Origin: Hofstenia miamia
Lineage: Eukaryota; Xenacoelomorpha; Acoela; Hofsteniidae
Reading direction: 5' to 3'
NCBI GenBank assembly: GCA_900660155.1
Contig: CABFPE010000101.1
Coordinates: 886,568 to 950,567 of the forward strand
Length of the DNA: 64,000 nt
Shown here: one piece after another, positions 45,262 to 56,130 of the stretch
How positions within the stretch are numbered: the first letter of the stretch is position 1
Layout: each line of letters begins with the position of its first letter
Notes under the pieces: generated by a model
What the model saw: only the letters and a program-made list of their open reading frames with translations
Told to the model about the DNA's origin: nothing
Databases searched by the model: none
Program-made: the position numbers and the translations under genes

Positions 45262-46700
45262 TAGACTAGAATCCCATGCCACATGACTTTTTGACCTTGG
45301 TGGGCATATCTGGCGTGACTATGATGCAATGGTGGACTTTGACCATCTGGTGTTGTAAGGTTGTCTATCTCTGACGTCGTTGAAATACATATTGTTCAAA
45401 ATGCAACCATTTTTTATACTTTTATACACATTAAATAATCATTGAAATTCTTTCTATAAGCAAAAAAGTTCACGTTTCGGGTAAAAGATTGAATCAAATA
45501 TTTCAAGTAAAAATAATTAAAATAAAATATATACATGCTTCCACAGACGCATACTCTTGCCATACAGAGAAAACGAACATTTATAAATAATAAATATATT
45601 TACAAAGAAAACTTAAAAATGCACTAATAAATGATGATAAGGATCATATATGATTCATCTACAGTTCAATAAATATTAACAATATTCGTCATAACTTTAT
45701 GTTGGGATGGGAATGCTGTAGGAAACATACGCAATGTGTATTCGCACGTTATGAATTTCTCACAATAGTATCTAAATTAATAATTAATAAACAATTCAAA
45801 CGAGGTGACGTTCTCAGCAGAGAACATATGACAATTAAAAGGTTAAACAAATGCAGTTAAAAATGTGTATTAACAAACAAACGACGTTTTTATTTATGAT
45901 GAAGTATATAATTAATTTAAAATCGAATGGTAAACTTGCAGTAATTCGTTAAAATAAAATTGATTGGGTTTTAAAAGAAATATTTGTAAAATTAACTAGA
46001 AATAATATTGCAAATAGCGTTAAGAATCAAAACAATATGAAATTTAATTATAAAAATAGCTCACTATAAAGTTGGAAATCTTTCAGCGTATATCTCATTT
46101 TTTCAGCAAAGTGAAGCTCGATTATACCGGCTGTGTATATTCATACGTTACAAAGTTGCACTATTTCACAGACAATGTTAACATTACATAATTTTCTATC
46201 TATATCCCATTGCTCAAATGTCAAATGTATTGAAACGTAAAGATTAATATCTAGCAAATCAATAACCTAGCTATCTCAAACTATATAAACATGGAATTTT
46301 AAATATGGACAATATGTACAAATAACTAGTTAAACTAGTAAACACGAAAACAGTGAGCTTGCCGATACCAAGAAACAAGTACCTGCCGCCACAATATATT
46401 TTATTTTAAGAATTATTTTTACTTGGAAATATTTATCGATTCAACTTGAACTTTTTGCATATAGAAAGAATTTCAATGGTTTTAAAAATTGATTATTTAA
46501 TTTGCATAAAAAATTGTTACATTTTGAAAAATAGATTGCAAATTAATTTTGTTTGTCAAAAAAAACAGAATATATTCTAATAACGGCAGAGATGGACAAC
46601 CTGACACCGCCAGACAATCAAGGTCCACAAATACATCCTAGTCACGCCAGATATGCCCACCAAGGTCAAAAGGTCAAATGTGGCAATGGCTTTTAGTCTG
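45262..46700. mobile_element. Non-autonomous element with ~120-bp TIRs
   Basis: The first 125 bases and the last 125 bases are inverted copies. From the ends inward both read YAGACTARAA, GCCACAT, TTTTTGACCTTGGTGGGCAT, ATCTGGCGTGACTA and finally GGTTGTCYATCTCTG. TA flanks both ends (45260-45261 and 46701-46702), suggesting a Tc1/mariner-type target. Between the arms lies about 1.2 kb of AT-rich non-coding DNA. Arm divergence (roughly one base in six by eye) indicates considerable age. No transposase was found. Confidence 0.75.
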
Positions 46701-46702
46701 TA

Positions 46703-47065
46703 TTACGTACATATTCGTTTATAAAATAAGAGTATTTAACACCAAAGTTCTCAGTAATTTTCTAAAATTAGAATTTTTACACAGGTTTAAGAAAGTATTT
46801 TTTTGCATTAATATTTCGAAAATTGGGTTGAAACCCCTTAAAAATACTTGTATCCCATCATTATTATTTTCTAAGCCTCTGCTAGGGTAGCTCTTAAACT
46901 TAGCTTTTTGAATACATTTTGATTAGATTTGGAATAGGAGTGGAAAAATTGAATTTTTATATTTCATTATCTTTGATATTTACATCTAAACAGGGCACAT
47001 TCTTCATTCAATTTTATTGTCTATTTTCTAGCCCTTGTGTGGACTATCCCCACTCATTGAATAGT
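46703..47065. other. Intron, no gene seen
   Basis: AT-rich; the frame at 46678-46890 begins inside the preceding element and has no motif. Confidence 0.4.
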
Positions 47066-47935
47066 TGAGAGCCTATCCCTCAAGATAAGAGTTTTTTTAT
47101 CAATATATAATCCATGCTTCTGCCATACTTCACGCACTTTTCTCTTAAGTTTGAAGGTCAAGGCAAACATGTAATAGCCATATCAGAGGTCATTAACGCT
47201 AAGTTTGTTGTTAAACAACTAGGGTTTTATATACTTTCTTAGCATTTCCATAGACATATAGAAATAATTCGGGGGCATATTTCTACTGAAACCCATTTAG
47301 TTGGGGCTCATTATAGGGGTTAGAAAAACAGGAGCTGATTCTCGTTCTTTTCTGAGAGGTCAGTGACCTACAGAGTTTCCCTTTTTTTCTCGCTTTCATC
47401 TACACTAAGTACATAAGGAATAAGAGCGAAAAAGATGAGGAAAAAATGTAAAAAATAGACTTTTCATATCCAAAGGAAGTTTAGTCATTGNTTGAGAGCC
47501 TATCCCTCAAGATAAGAGTTTTTTTATCAATATATAATCCATGCTTCTGCCATACTTCACGCACTTTTCTCTTAAGTTTGAAGGTCAAGGCAAACATGTA
47601 ATAGCCATATCAGAGGTCATTAACGCTAAGTTTGTTGTTAAACAACTAGGGTTTTATATACTTTCTTAGCATTTCCATAGACATATAGAAATAATTCGGG
47701 GGCATATTTCTACTGAAACCCATTTAGTTGGGGCTCATTATAGGGGTTAGAAAAACAGGAGCTGATTCTCGTTCTTTTCTGAGAGGTCAGTGACCTACAG
47801 AGTTTCCCTTTTTTTCTCGCTTTCATCTACACTAAGTACATAAGGAATAAGAGCGAAAAAGATGAGGAAAAAATGTAAGAAATAGACTTTTCATATCCAA
47901 AGGAAGTTTAGTCATTGACCCATTGGCTGTTAAAA
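47066..47935. repeat. Block repeated across a single N
   Basis: 47066-47490 (starting TTGAGAGCCTATCCCTCAAG) is repeated almost without change at 47492-47916, with the N at 47491 as the junction; the second copy extends 19 bases further to the next N at 47936. Identity this high with an N at the joint indicates overlapping contigs left unmerged. Confidence 0.85.
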
Positions 47936-47936
47936 N

Positions 47937-48610
47937 TGCCTGTTATGCATTTATATTCTTACATATGGAATGAACTCTTGCAAGTGAATTATGTGAAAAT
48001 GCTGTGTTTCTGCTGTAAACCAAGCCTACGTTTTAATAATGTTCATTAAGTAACGAAAATCAGTGCTTTAAAATTTTAATAATTTTATAGTTCTATCACT
48101 CTTTCTTGCTAATTGAACTTCTGGGCATGCAATTGCTTTGTAGACATGCAAATTCAAGAAATGATCATGCAAATTGAACTAATGGTAATGGAAATTGAAT
48201 TTTTAGCATAACTATGGTATTCTATTCTCCTCATGGATAAAAATACATCCATACGTTCTCTACCGCTACCCACTCAATTTTATCATCAAAAATGACTGCA
48301 GTGATTTTAACAAATGATTCTATTATATAATAATAGCATCGATTTTGACAAAATACGAAATCGAATGAAAGCTTCATTAAGAATTTTTCTATGAAGTAAG
48401 CCAAATAGTGATTGAAGAAAAAAATTCAATATTTCAAATCCTGAAGCTCCATACAGTGTGCATATTGTCTTTTTACATTATTTAATTTGCACAGTGCTTG
48501 TTGTACATTATTAACTTTCGAAGTAGAATTGTCAATGACTGAAGTTCTTATCAGAATGTTGATTAAATATTCTGTGAGTTTAACACAAGCAAAATTGATT
48601 AATTATTGTG
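47937..48610. repeat. Contig fragment duplicated at 49507-50180
   Basis: The sequence from TGCCTGTTATGCATTTATAT to TTAATTATTGTG matches 49507-50180 almost exactly. It lies between N at 47936 and N at 48611. The first 140 bases also match 54163-54302, the intron just after exon 53859, showing where this piece belongs. Confidence 0.85.
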
Positions 48611-48890
48611 NCATATCCAAAGGAAGTTTAGTCATTGACCCATTGGCTGTTAAAATGATTATCCCATGGGAAGCCCTAGAAAAAAATATACATGTATATG
48701 GGAAATAATTATTTTAAACATTATCATAGACAATTGTATGCTAGCAGCAAGAATTGAAATCAATGCATTGCCATATGAACCACCTAATTAAATATAGGTA
48801 TATGTTGTGTGGTCTGGAATTTTAATTATTTAGCGATCCGTAGATATTAAAGCATATCTGATATCAGATAAATTCGAGAAATTGTTTTAG

Positions 48891-49142
48891 CTCCTACGGC
48901 ACCTACCATAGCTATTACTAGCCAAACTCATGACACGATTGGCTTCACTATCACTCCAACATCGCCAACTCCTACTTTTCAAGCATGCATATACAAATCA
49001 GGAGGAACGTGTACATTAGTACCTAAAAGCAGTTCAGACACATTTGCTTCTTTAGATTCTAGTGAAACTTATACAATAGAAGCACAAGAAGTTTATGAAA
49101 CAATATCTAGTGATTCGACCTTCCAAACACCGATATATACTG
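48891..49142 (+). CDS. FN3-like Cys-pair domain exon 10
   Basis: The exon is 252 bases, after attgttttag, before gtatgc, phase 1-1. The domain starts APTAPTIAITSQTHDTIGFT, has FQACIYKSGGTCTLVP (C-x7-C) and ends DTFASLDSSETYTIEAQEVY, ETISSDSTFQTP and IYTG. His and Thr replace the usual K/E-D-S after QT. Broken copies appear at 53115-53240 (first half, 126 bases identical) and 56184-56234 (last part), each truncated by an N, so this is the only complete version. Confidence 0.87.
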
Positions 49143-49178
49143 GTATGCCATTGAAAATGTAGCTTATATATATATATN

Positions 49179-49342
49179 TGTCAATGACTGAAGTTCTTAT
49201 CAGAATGTTGATTAAATATTCTGTGAGTTTAACACAAGCAAAATTGATTAATTATTGTGCGTTTACTATGTTTAAATGCTATTCTACTAGAAGGCAACCA
49301 TTAATATCTCTCTATGATATTTTGTGTTCCAAGGTTCTTATT
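49179..49342. repeat. Contig fragment duplicated from 50100-50263
   Basis: The piece lies between N at 49178 and N at 49343, and is nearly identical to 50100-50263 and to 48531-48610. It separates exon 10 from the partial exon at 49344 only by misjoining. Confidence 0.8.
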
Positions 49343-49343
49343 N

Positions 49344-49458
49344 AGTCCTCATACATTTTCCTCATTACCCTCTAGTAGTGCGGGTTACACAATACAGGTT
49401 TTCGGGATTTATCAATCTCTAGATGGTGAAGTGGCCATCGGATCCCCAGCATATACAG
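49344..49458 (+). CDS. Partial FN3-like exon, allelic copy of exon 53859
   Basis: The 115 bases after the N at 49343 encode SPHTFSSLPSSSAGYTIQVF, GIYQSLDGEV and SPAYTG, with a gtgggc donor, and correspond to 54002-54116 of the complete exon. The following intron is also nearly identical to that after 54116. The first 85 bases differ at one position, but the last five variable codons differ at one base each (EVAIG versus DVATE). The 5' half with the Cys pair is missing because of the misjoin. It is best read as the other allele of that exon, not an extra domain. Confidence 0.75.
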
Positions 49459-49506
49459 GTGGGCTTTTTTATTATTTTGAATATATATATACATTTAAAA
49501 AATAAT

Positions 49507-50180
49507 TGCCTGTTATGCATTTATATTCTTACATATGAAATGAACTCTTGCAAGTGAATTATGTGAAAATGCTGTGTTTCTGCTGTAAACCAAGCCTACG
49601 TTTTAATAATGTTCATTAAGTAACGAAAATCAGTGCTTTAAAATTTTAATAATTTTATAGTTCTATCACTCTTTCTTGCTAATTGAACTTCTGGGCATGC
49701 AATTGCTTTGTAGACATGCAAATTCAAGAAATGATCATGCAAATTGAACTAATGGTAATGGAAATTGAATTTTTAGCATAACTATGGTATTCTATTCTCC
49801 TCATGGATAAAAATACATCCATACGTTCTCTACCGCTACCCACTCAATTTTATCATCAAAAATGACTGCAGTGATTTTAACAAATGATTCTATTATATAA
49901 TAATAGCATCGATTTTGACAAAATACGAAATCGAATGAAAGCTTCATTAAGAATTTTTCTATGAAGTAAGCCAAATAGTGATTGAAGAAAAAAATTCAAT
50001 ATTTCAAATCCTGAAGCTCCATACAGTGTGCATATTGTCTTTTTACATTATTTAATTTGCACAGTGCTTGTTGTACATTATTAACTTTCGAAGTAGAATT
50101 GTCAATGACTGAAGTTCTTATCAGAATGTTGATTAAATATTCTGTGAGTTTAACACAAGCAAAATTGATTAATTATTGTG
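49507..50180. repeat. Intron block also found at 47937-48610
   Basis: See 47937-48610. Here it is continuous with flanking sequence on both sides, up to 50400, so this is probably the properly placed copy of this intron allele. Confidence 0.7.
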
Positions 50181-52943
50181 CGTTTACTATGTTTAAATGC
50201 TATTCTACTAGAAGGCAACCATTAATATCTCTCTATGATATTTTGTGTTCCAAGGTTCTTATTTGCTATTTTATGCTGTTACTATATTTTTCTTTATGGG
50301 TTGAACTCCATGAATTTTTAATGTTCTTATACATGTGCAATACGTGACTTCTAGTATAAACATATGTTTCAAATGTTTTCAGCACTTCCAATCCCAACCT
50401 CCAAAATTTATTACAAATGTTACAGTGATTTTTAGGAGATGCGGAGTATGAATCTCTTTAAGTGATGAAGAAATGGGCATTAGTAATCAGGCTTGTTGTT
50501 GGACAGCTTTTTTGTGTCCCATTCCCATCCCACGTCAGACTTGTCCCATCGCATCCCAAGCGTCCCACAACTATTCACCGACAGAATGTGACACCAAGAA
50601 ACGCCCCTATGAAAACGAACGTATTTCCCGCCCTACATTGCTAAACAGGCATAAGGCGGGATTACGCAAATTTATTAATGTGATGGAGCTAAATTTGAGA
50701 AACATTGGTTCACACTTATTCGAATAGAGAATTGGCCGGCCCAGTAGTTGAAGAAGACGGATAGCCTACCTGCCTGTGCATGGATATACACCATAACACA
50801 ACATTAGTAATTAATTATAGATACGAAAATTATGGAGGAATTTTACTAAATTACAAACACATAGTAACTTCTCTATCCTCTCTAACAAGTAATATATACA
50901 ACAACATGCAGCATTCGTAATATTTCATTATTCATAAATTACCTCTATTCTCTACACGTGTTTTCATTCTTAACTCACATTAAAATCTAAATTTGAAAGC
51001 ATTTTTGAACTAAAATCTTATGAAAAATATATTTTCAAACTTAGATATCAATATTTAATTATCTTAATTTTTAAAGTTAGGGAACATAGAAATGTTAGTT
51101 TCTCAAAATATTGTTTTATGCTGATAAGTCCATTTGATACAAAAGTGCCGAAATATTCTGAAAAAAAGTTGTTGAAGGACAATGAGAAAGAAGGTGTTTA
51201 GAACACCGTTTCAACCCGTGTTTAAAACATTATATGTTTTTTCCAGGCAACGCTGTATATACATATATTCAGAGAGGAAATTTCGGCAAAATTTCGTCCC
51301 AATACTAGTCCCATGGGATGAGTGGGACAGCTTTCCTTGTCCCATCCTATCCCACGCTACAAACTCTGCAATTTGTTCTGAACAAACTTAGGGTGCAGCC
51401 CCTGCTGAAGACGAAAGTGTGACAGTTTTACCTTCTCTAAAAGCTCGGATAACCATCCAGAACATTTTCTGACACACTTTGTGAATTACACTTTTGCATG
51501 ATTTAAATTGCATAGGATATGGAAGCATTGTCGTTTTTTGTTAATCAAATGATGTTGATACTAATTCGTCAATACACATCTATGAACAGAAAATTGAGAG
51601 AACCAAATATATCTATGAAATAGCTGATGACCTCTATTGAATTTCAGTTGGCGAAGAGACTTTATAATCAACACATCATTGTTGATTTGTTTTGGAACAC
51701 CAAATGTAGAATTAGGCTTTTTCTGGCAATTGAGCACATATAAATGTAGGCACAACTTAACTAACATGGAATTCAATTGTAAGCATGCAGCAATTTGAGG
51801 GAAGGCTACAACATTACTGATGACAACTTTTTTGCATTTCTATCAGTGCGCAGACATGCATCAACAGGAATATCCTGCATCATAATAATTACCCTAGTGA
51901 AAAAGGTTGAAATATTTGGCAAATAAATTCCAAATCAGTTCCAAATTCTTGGATTTTACTTGCAAATCGGTTTGAAAGATTTGGCAATTATTAGCAAACT
52001 TTCCAAATTTTGGGCTAAGAGAATTTTTAAGAATTTATGAAATACATTAGTCAATCACTCATTCACTTATGCAAATTTTATAACTTTCAGCAGCTTTAAT
52101 TATTTAATACACCAGTTGAACATAAAAATGTAGAAGATCACAAATGATAATACTAGTACATAACTCGAAGAGTTGTTATCTAGAATTCACAAATACCGAA
52201 ATGATTTCCTATGATAAACTGGTACAGAAGGTTTTTTACAAAAAGAACAATGCAAACAAAAATTAAAAACATATTATCAGGTACCTAGGATGAAATCTCG
52301 TGCAGTTACTGAAGGTACTTTGGACTCACCTTCATTATGTTTATTAATGTTAAATGATTTGGGCGGTTGCCTTCAAAATAACTTCTTTATAAAATCAAAA
52401 ACAAAATTATCAGGTACCGAGGATGAAATCTCGTTGAGTGACTGAGGGTACTTTGGACTCACCTTCCGCTTTAGTGAAATATATTTATTTTGGTTAATTC
52501 TAATTTTTTACATAGAAGTAGGAAGCCAATCACAATTGAAAAAGGCACACAAAATGATAGACAAATAGTATCTATCACTAATACAGCTTGATGCGGAGGA
52601 GTGAATTCTGCTCCGGGGGAATAATTAAATCGAGATAATGCGGCTACTAAAGCGGAGCACGTCCGAACGCCCTTAATGCGGCTAGCCGCATCATTCGCTT
52701 TTTACCGGATCATCCGCCTCGTGTGAAAGGCCCTATCGAGTGCTCGGGCTTTACTTTTAAGCAGAAAAACAACCCGTTCACATTAAAAAAACAATGTGAG
52801 AATTATTGTTTGCCTGAATTTGTTTATTATTGCTGAACAAACTATGTGAACATTGGTAGAAATTATGAATACAAAACGTTTTCGGCAGATGCCGAAAATT
52901 TCAGGCATTTTCAAAAATGGCATGTTTTCGGGCAATTTATCTT
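50181..52943. other. Intron, no gene; repeated CCCATCCCAC words
   Basis: No exon is recognised. GACAGCTTTTTTGTGTCCCA with CATCCCACGTC (about 50503-50545) and GACAGCTTTCCTTGTCCCAT with CTATCCCACGC (about 51327-51360) are direct repeats 820 bp apart and may be ends of decayed MITEs. At 52274-52335 and 52407-52465 a unit with ATTATCAGGTACC, GGATGAAATCTCGT and GGTACTTTGGACTCACCTT is repeated at a spacing of about 133 bp. A GC-rich patch at 52590-52745, ending GTGTGAAAGGCCCTA, looks like a PIF/Harbinger or hAT terminus. Confidence 0.45.
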
Positions 52944-53240
52944 GGTTATCATAGAAAATTGTATGCTGGCAGCAAGAATTTAATCAATGCATTGCCATAT
53001 GAACCACCTTATTAAATATAGGTATATGTTGTGTGGTCTGGAATTTTATTTATTTAGCGAGCCGTAGATATTAAAGCATATCTGATATCAGATAAATTCG
53101 AGAAATTGTTTTAGCTCCTACGGCACCTACCATAGCTATTACTAGCCAAACTCATGACACGATTGGCTTCACTATCACTCCAACATCGCCAACTCCTACT
53201 TTTCAAGCATGCATATACAAATCAGGAGGAACGTGTACAT
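52938..53240 (+). repeat. Misjoined copy of 48722-49016 with half an FN3 exon
   Basis: The sequence from TTATCATAGAAAATTGTATG through the acceptor and the first 126 bases of exon 10 (53115-53240) repeats 48722-49016, with a few differences in the intron and none in the exon part. It stops at the N at 53241. It is an alternative allele or contig end, not a separate domain. Confidence 0.8.
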
Positions 53241-53241
53241 N

Positions 53242-53690
53242 ACATATTTAATGCCACTGTTGACACTGGAGCTGCTGCCTACATCATCAGTGACAAATGC
53301 TGCTGAGGGCTGTGTTTCAGCCGAGAATCCTTAGATCCATCTTGTGTCAAACTCATTGATGCTTCAGGAAACCCTCTCTCCCTCAAAGGGAAATTACGGG
53401 ATGCTTTGATTAGAATTCATGCAGAACCATTTGAGGTGGATCTTCTGGTCATTGATACTTCAGATCACTGACTCCCTTACGACCTCATATTGGGAAATGA
53501 TTTCCTAGAAAGGAACTCTTGTGTAATCAATTATAAGAATAACACAATAGCCATTAAAGATCAGGAGGCCACCCAACTCACTACCATCCCTGAGAAGGAG
53601 ATCATTTTTAATCTAAGCATATTTTTTGGAATTTTTTCGACGAACTATCATAATCTTTATCAAACGAAATTTTATTTGGAATAATGTGAA
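53242..53690 (+). mobile_element. LTR-retroelement retropepsin fossil
   Basis: Downstream of the N at 53241 the + strand resembles an aspartic-protease segment of an LTR retroelement, with a DTGAAAYIIS active-site-like start near 53265 and YDLILGNDFLERNSCVI near 53480. It is of Ty3/gypsy or related type, broken, and lacks recognisable reverse transcriptase, integrase or LTRs here. Its placement beside exon 53859 may be an effect of the N join. Confidence 0.6.
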
Positions 53691-53858
53691 AAGATTTTAG
53701 AAGTAATCATAAATTATAGATTCAAATAAATATAGTTGAAAATCGACATGTATTTTTCATTTTTCTTTTCCACTATTTGTATTTGTCTAAATTTATGCTA
53801 TTCAGTCTTAGTTCTAAACTTTCCATTTACGCATAAAAGACCAACTTAAAATATTTAG

Positions 53859-54116
53859 CACCATCAGCACCAACGATATCTATTGGAACACAGACAAAGG
53901 ATAGCATTGGAATCACTTTCGTTGAAGGTTCACAATCTACTTCCTTTAAAGCATGCATATTTCTAATAAGTTCAGGATCGTGTACGTATGGAACTGCATC
54001 AAGTCCTCACACATTTTCCTCATTACCCTCTAGTAGTGCGGGTTACACAATACAGGTTTTCGGGATTTATCAATCTCTAGATGGTGATGTAGCAACCGAA
54101 TCCCCAGCATATACAG
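53859..54116 (+). CDS. FN3-like Cys-pair domain exon 11
   Basis: The exon is 258 bases, after atatttag, before gtgggc, phase 1-1. The domain begins APSAPTISIGTQTKDSIGIT, has FKACIFLISSGSCTYG (C-x8-C) and ends SPHTFSSLPSSSAGYTIQVF, GIYQSLDGDVATES and AYTG. One extra residue sits in the loop before YTI, and the F strand (QVFGIYQ) is the most diverged of the set. The donor GTGGGC is weak. A second version of its 3' part is at 49344-49458. Confidence 0.87.
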
Positions 54117-55350
54117 GTGGGCTTTTTTATTATTTTGAATATATATATACATTTAAAAAATAATTGCCTGTTATGCATTTATATTCTTACATATGAAATG
54201 AACTCTTGCAAGTGAATTATGTGAAAATGCTTTGTTTCTGCTGTAAACCAAGCCTACGTTTTGATAATGTTTATTAAATAACGAAAATCAGTGCTTTAAA
54301 ATATTAATAATTATTAAACAAATACTGATCTAACTCATCGCTTGATTTGAGAAAGATCCAAGACATTAAGTAATACCAATGAATTTCTGTTTTCCCTATC
54401 AGCAAATGATTAATGTTAATGAACATTTTATTGAACAAAAATCCATAACCTCAAATCATAGTCAAAGTTTCGCGTCGGGTCGGGTTCGAGTAGTAAATAT
54501 TCTGATCGGGTCATGTTCGTTTCCATATTTGCCTGATATTGTCATTCTCTACAATTGAGTAGGTATATGTCTACAAATTGAACATTAAGATGTGCCATAT
54601 CGTGGGTCTGGAGCCAAAGTGTAATAGGTGTAAAATTTAAGTATTGAGATATACATGTTTTGTGTTTAGTGAATCCCGCAGAAGGTCTTTTTGTGTGCAC
54701 ATGTTACACTTTTGCAGAAGATAAAAACCCAAACTGAGGTTTTAGAAACAAAGTAAGACATGAAATCTGATCAAAGAGCCAAAAAAGTAAAAACGTGAAA
54801 ATGTGACTTGTTACAGTTTTGCTCCGGCCCACGATATATTATTTACAATGTGTTAGAAAAACTTTACGATTAAGCATATCCAAAACCCAAATGTTACACA
54901 AAATTGACAAAATCCGATATTTCAATATTGCCTATATGAAATTTTCTGAAGTTACAATGCATTATATAGGACCAATGAAAATCGACAAAAATTTTTTCAT
55001 CAATTCAACTTTTGAATAATCTAGTGATAATAAAACAACCCCAAAGTAGACCTACAATCCCACAGTAATATCTCCTGAGGTAATAAATGAAATCGAATAA
55101 ACACTTAAATGTCCATTTCCTACTATGATTTTCACAAAGATGTCTTAATTCATATTTTACCAAAAATTAACAAATAACCAAGCAATGACTAGATAAATCA
55201 ATATTCCATAAGAGTAAATTTAAGTACTTTACGCCGTATACCTACAACTACACCACCTTACTTAGCATTGAAGGAAAACTGGCAGGCCAGTTTCTCTAAG
55301 TTAAATAATTATTAAAAAAGAATTTCGATAAAATCGGACATGATTCCTAA
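54117..55350. other. Intron, no gene seen
   Basis: It starts with the intron block seen also after 49458. A GC-richer phrase near 54470-54520 (GCGTCGGGTCGGGTTCGAG) resembles a hAT terminus without a partner. The frame at 54819-55019 has no motif. Confidence 0.45.
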
Positions 55351-55491
55351 GGCTACAGTTAGACTAGGTGATTGGTCACCCGTGCTCTGTCAGATTTTGG
55401 TAAAATCGCACGTCTAACCACCAGGAGAATTAGCGATGTCACGTGATTTTGTCACTTTTCTTTCTACTAATCACGTAGTCTAACCGTGGTC
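55351..55491. mobile_element. PIF/Harbinger-like MITE (141 bp)
   Basis: The inverted ends GGCTACAGTTAGACTA and, from the right, GACCACGGTTAGACTA continue into GGTGATTGGT and CGTGATTAGT. TAA flanks both sides (55348-55350 and 55492-55494). The GTTAGACTA core relates it to the 89-bp element at 29331-29419, with a longer loop. Confidence 0.65.
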
Positions 55492-55819
55492 TAAGCCGTT
55501 TGAAGTGGTCAAGTGCTAAAATAATGTATGCGATTGTTTGTTGTTTTTCCCAATTATAAATTCTATTCTCAGTTTTTTTGCTATTCTACATGTATGTTAT
55601 GTTTTTCCGAATAATTAAATCACGATAATCTTCAGAGCGAAACCATTTTTTCTGTTGTTGAAATAGATAAATTTGCTTAAATATTATTTTCTTATTATTC
55701 CAAGCTTTATGCAGCATGCATAATGTTGGATTGTGAACGAGATATATTGGGTTAAAAAACGTTATATCACGTTTTTGTTTCATGACCAGACTGTTACTAA
55801 ATGTTAAAAAATATTTTAG

Positions 55820-56068
55820 CACCCACAGCACCAAATGTAATTATTGGAATTGTCACTGCAAATAGCATTACTCTTTCATTCACTGAAACATCTACAACTG
55901 ATACTTTTGAAGCATGTATATACCTATCATCTGGATCGTGTTCATACACAACTATTGCAAGTCCCTATACATTTTCCTCATCTGCTAGTAAAGATTACAC
56001 TGTAGATGTCAAAGCTGTTTATCAATCGCTAGATAGTGAAGTGACTAGAAACTCCCCAGTATATACTC
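55820..56068 (+). CDS. FN3-like Cys-pair domain exon 12
   Basis: The exon is 249 bases, after aatattttag, before gtaagt, phase 1-1. The domain begins APTAPNVIIGIVTANSITLS, has FEACIYLSSGSCSYTT (C-x7-C), and ends SPYTFSSSASKDYTVDVKAV, YQSLDSEVTRNSPVYT. It is the shortest domain because one residue of the LTAS loop is missing (SSSAS). The junction codon would be Arg rather than Gly (ACT C|GT), as in the exon at 3130. Confidence 0.87.
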
Positions 56069-56130
56069 GTAAGTTTCTAATTATTGTTAATAGCACTATT
56101 TTATTTGCTATATATAATATATATATATAT

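Noticed and set aside
50380-50440. tttcag followed by CACTTCCAATCCCAACC, like an FN3 exon start
   Set aside because: A stop follows after about 17 codons and none of the later domain motifs appear.
53115-53240. Additional FN3 domain exon
   Set aside because: Identical to the first 126 bases of exon 48891 and cut by an N; treated as an allelic or misjoined copy.
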